Shown: one piece after another, positions 63,775 through 64,000 of the stretch | Layout: the number at the start of each line of letters is the position of its first letter | Position numbering within the stretch: position 1 is the first letter of the stretch | Assembly: GCF_009901565.1 (NCBI RefSeq) | Contig: NZ_WXEW01000003.1 | Span: forward strand, 435,312-499,311 | Source of the DNA: Herbidospora solisilvae | GTDB taxonomy: Bacteria > Actinomycetota > Actinomycetes > Streptosporangiales > Streptosporangiaceae | Reading direction: 5' to 3' | DNA: 64,000 nucleotides | Position numbers and translations under genes: made by a program | Notes under the pieces: model-generated | Databases searched by the model: none | Told to the model about the DNA's origin: nothing | The model's input: only the letters and a program-made list of their open reading frames with translations

Positions 63775-64000
63775 ATGATCTGGTTCGTCACCGGCAGTTC
63801 ACGTGGTCTCGGCCGCGAGATCGTCCTGGCCGCCCTCGAACGCGGCGACCGCGTCGCCGGCACCGCCCGCAACCCCGCCCAGCTCGACGACATCGCCGCG
63901 AAGTACGGCGACCGCGTGCTCCCCCTGCCCCTCGACGTGACCGACGCCGTAGCGGTCGACGACGCCGTGGCCACCGCCGTCAAGGCGTTCGGCACGCTCG
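63775..64000 (+). CDS. Short-chain dehydrogenase (5' part, runs off window)
   Basis: 75 codons present: MIWFVTGSSRGLGRE with the NAD(P) motif TGSSRGLG, as in SDR family. RBS AGAAGGAG precedes ATG. The C-terminal part with Tyr-x-x-x-Lys lies outside. Target of the divergent TetR. Confidence 0.9.
   Translation, partial: MIWFVTGSSRGLGREIVLAALERGDRVAGTARNPAQLDDIAAKYGDRVLPLPLDVTDAVAVDDAVATAVKAFGTL

Overview
The window is high-GC chromosomal DNA from a filamentous actinomycete, probably of the Streptosporangiales or a close relative. The reasons are the codon bias, AfsR/SARP and Wbl regulators, and a block (53.7-63.1 kb) with the mycobacterial order Rv3683-ponA2-whiB4-Rv3680-Rv3679-Rv3678A-Rv3678c-Rv3677c-crp (wblA region in Streptomyces). 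The genus is inferred.

Layout. 0-4.1 kb: 3'-truncated poly-HAMP hybrid histidine kinase, divergent from a SpoIIE-type phosphatase. 5.6-20.3 kb: housekeeping and accessory chromosomal genes (two MFS exporters, S9 peptidase, RlmA-type methyltransferase, a tiny zinc-ribbon protein, MBL hydrolase, TolB-like secreted protein, MMPL transporter, Nudix, aldo/keto reductase, DUF4429/SHOCT protein, AfsR-like regulator). 20.3-31.8 kb: DrrAB-type ABC exporter, flavin monooxygenase, a histidine-rich secreted protein, MFS, F420-type oxidoreductase plus Crp-like regulator, PhzF, TenA, Ser/Thr kinase and lipoprotein. 31.9-35.5 kb: PaoABC-type molybdenum aldehyde oxidoreductase operon. 35.6-41.8 kb: SDR with a divergent frameshifted MmyB-type regulator, a membrane-anchored alpha/beta hydrolase, and a polyglycine-hydrolase-like serine hydrolase.

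42.08-53.64 kb is an integrated actinomycete element of the pSAM2/AICE type in tRNA-Pro(CGG). It is bounded by a perfect 57-bp direct repeat. It carries integrase, excisionase, a small RHH protein, an FtsK/TraSA-type transfer ATPase, small Spd-like proteins, an XRE regulator with an isochorismatase-like partner, two GntR-type regulators, and AT-richer cargo: a PD-(D/E)XK nuclease-like protein and a two-gene cytosolic-plus-membrane module. No replication initiator is visible. Just outside its left end lies a collapsed copy of the same integrase gene, which suggests serial integration at this tRNA.

53.7-64 kb returns to conserved core genes: metallophosphoesterase, YqeY, PonA2-like PBP, WblA/WhiB4, paired ArsA-like ATPases, DUF4177, RidA, Nudix, MBL and Crp. 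It ends with a TetR/SDR divergent pair with two clear operator palindromes. The most promising unexplained material is the element cargo (42.5-46.8 kb), the polyglycine-hydrolase-like fusion and the histidine-rich secreted protein.
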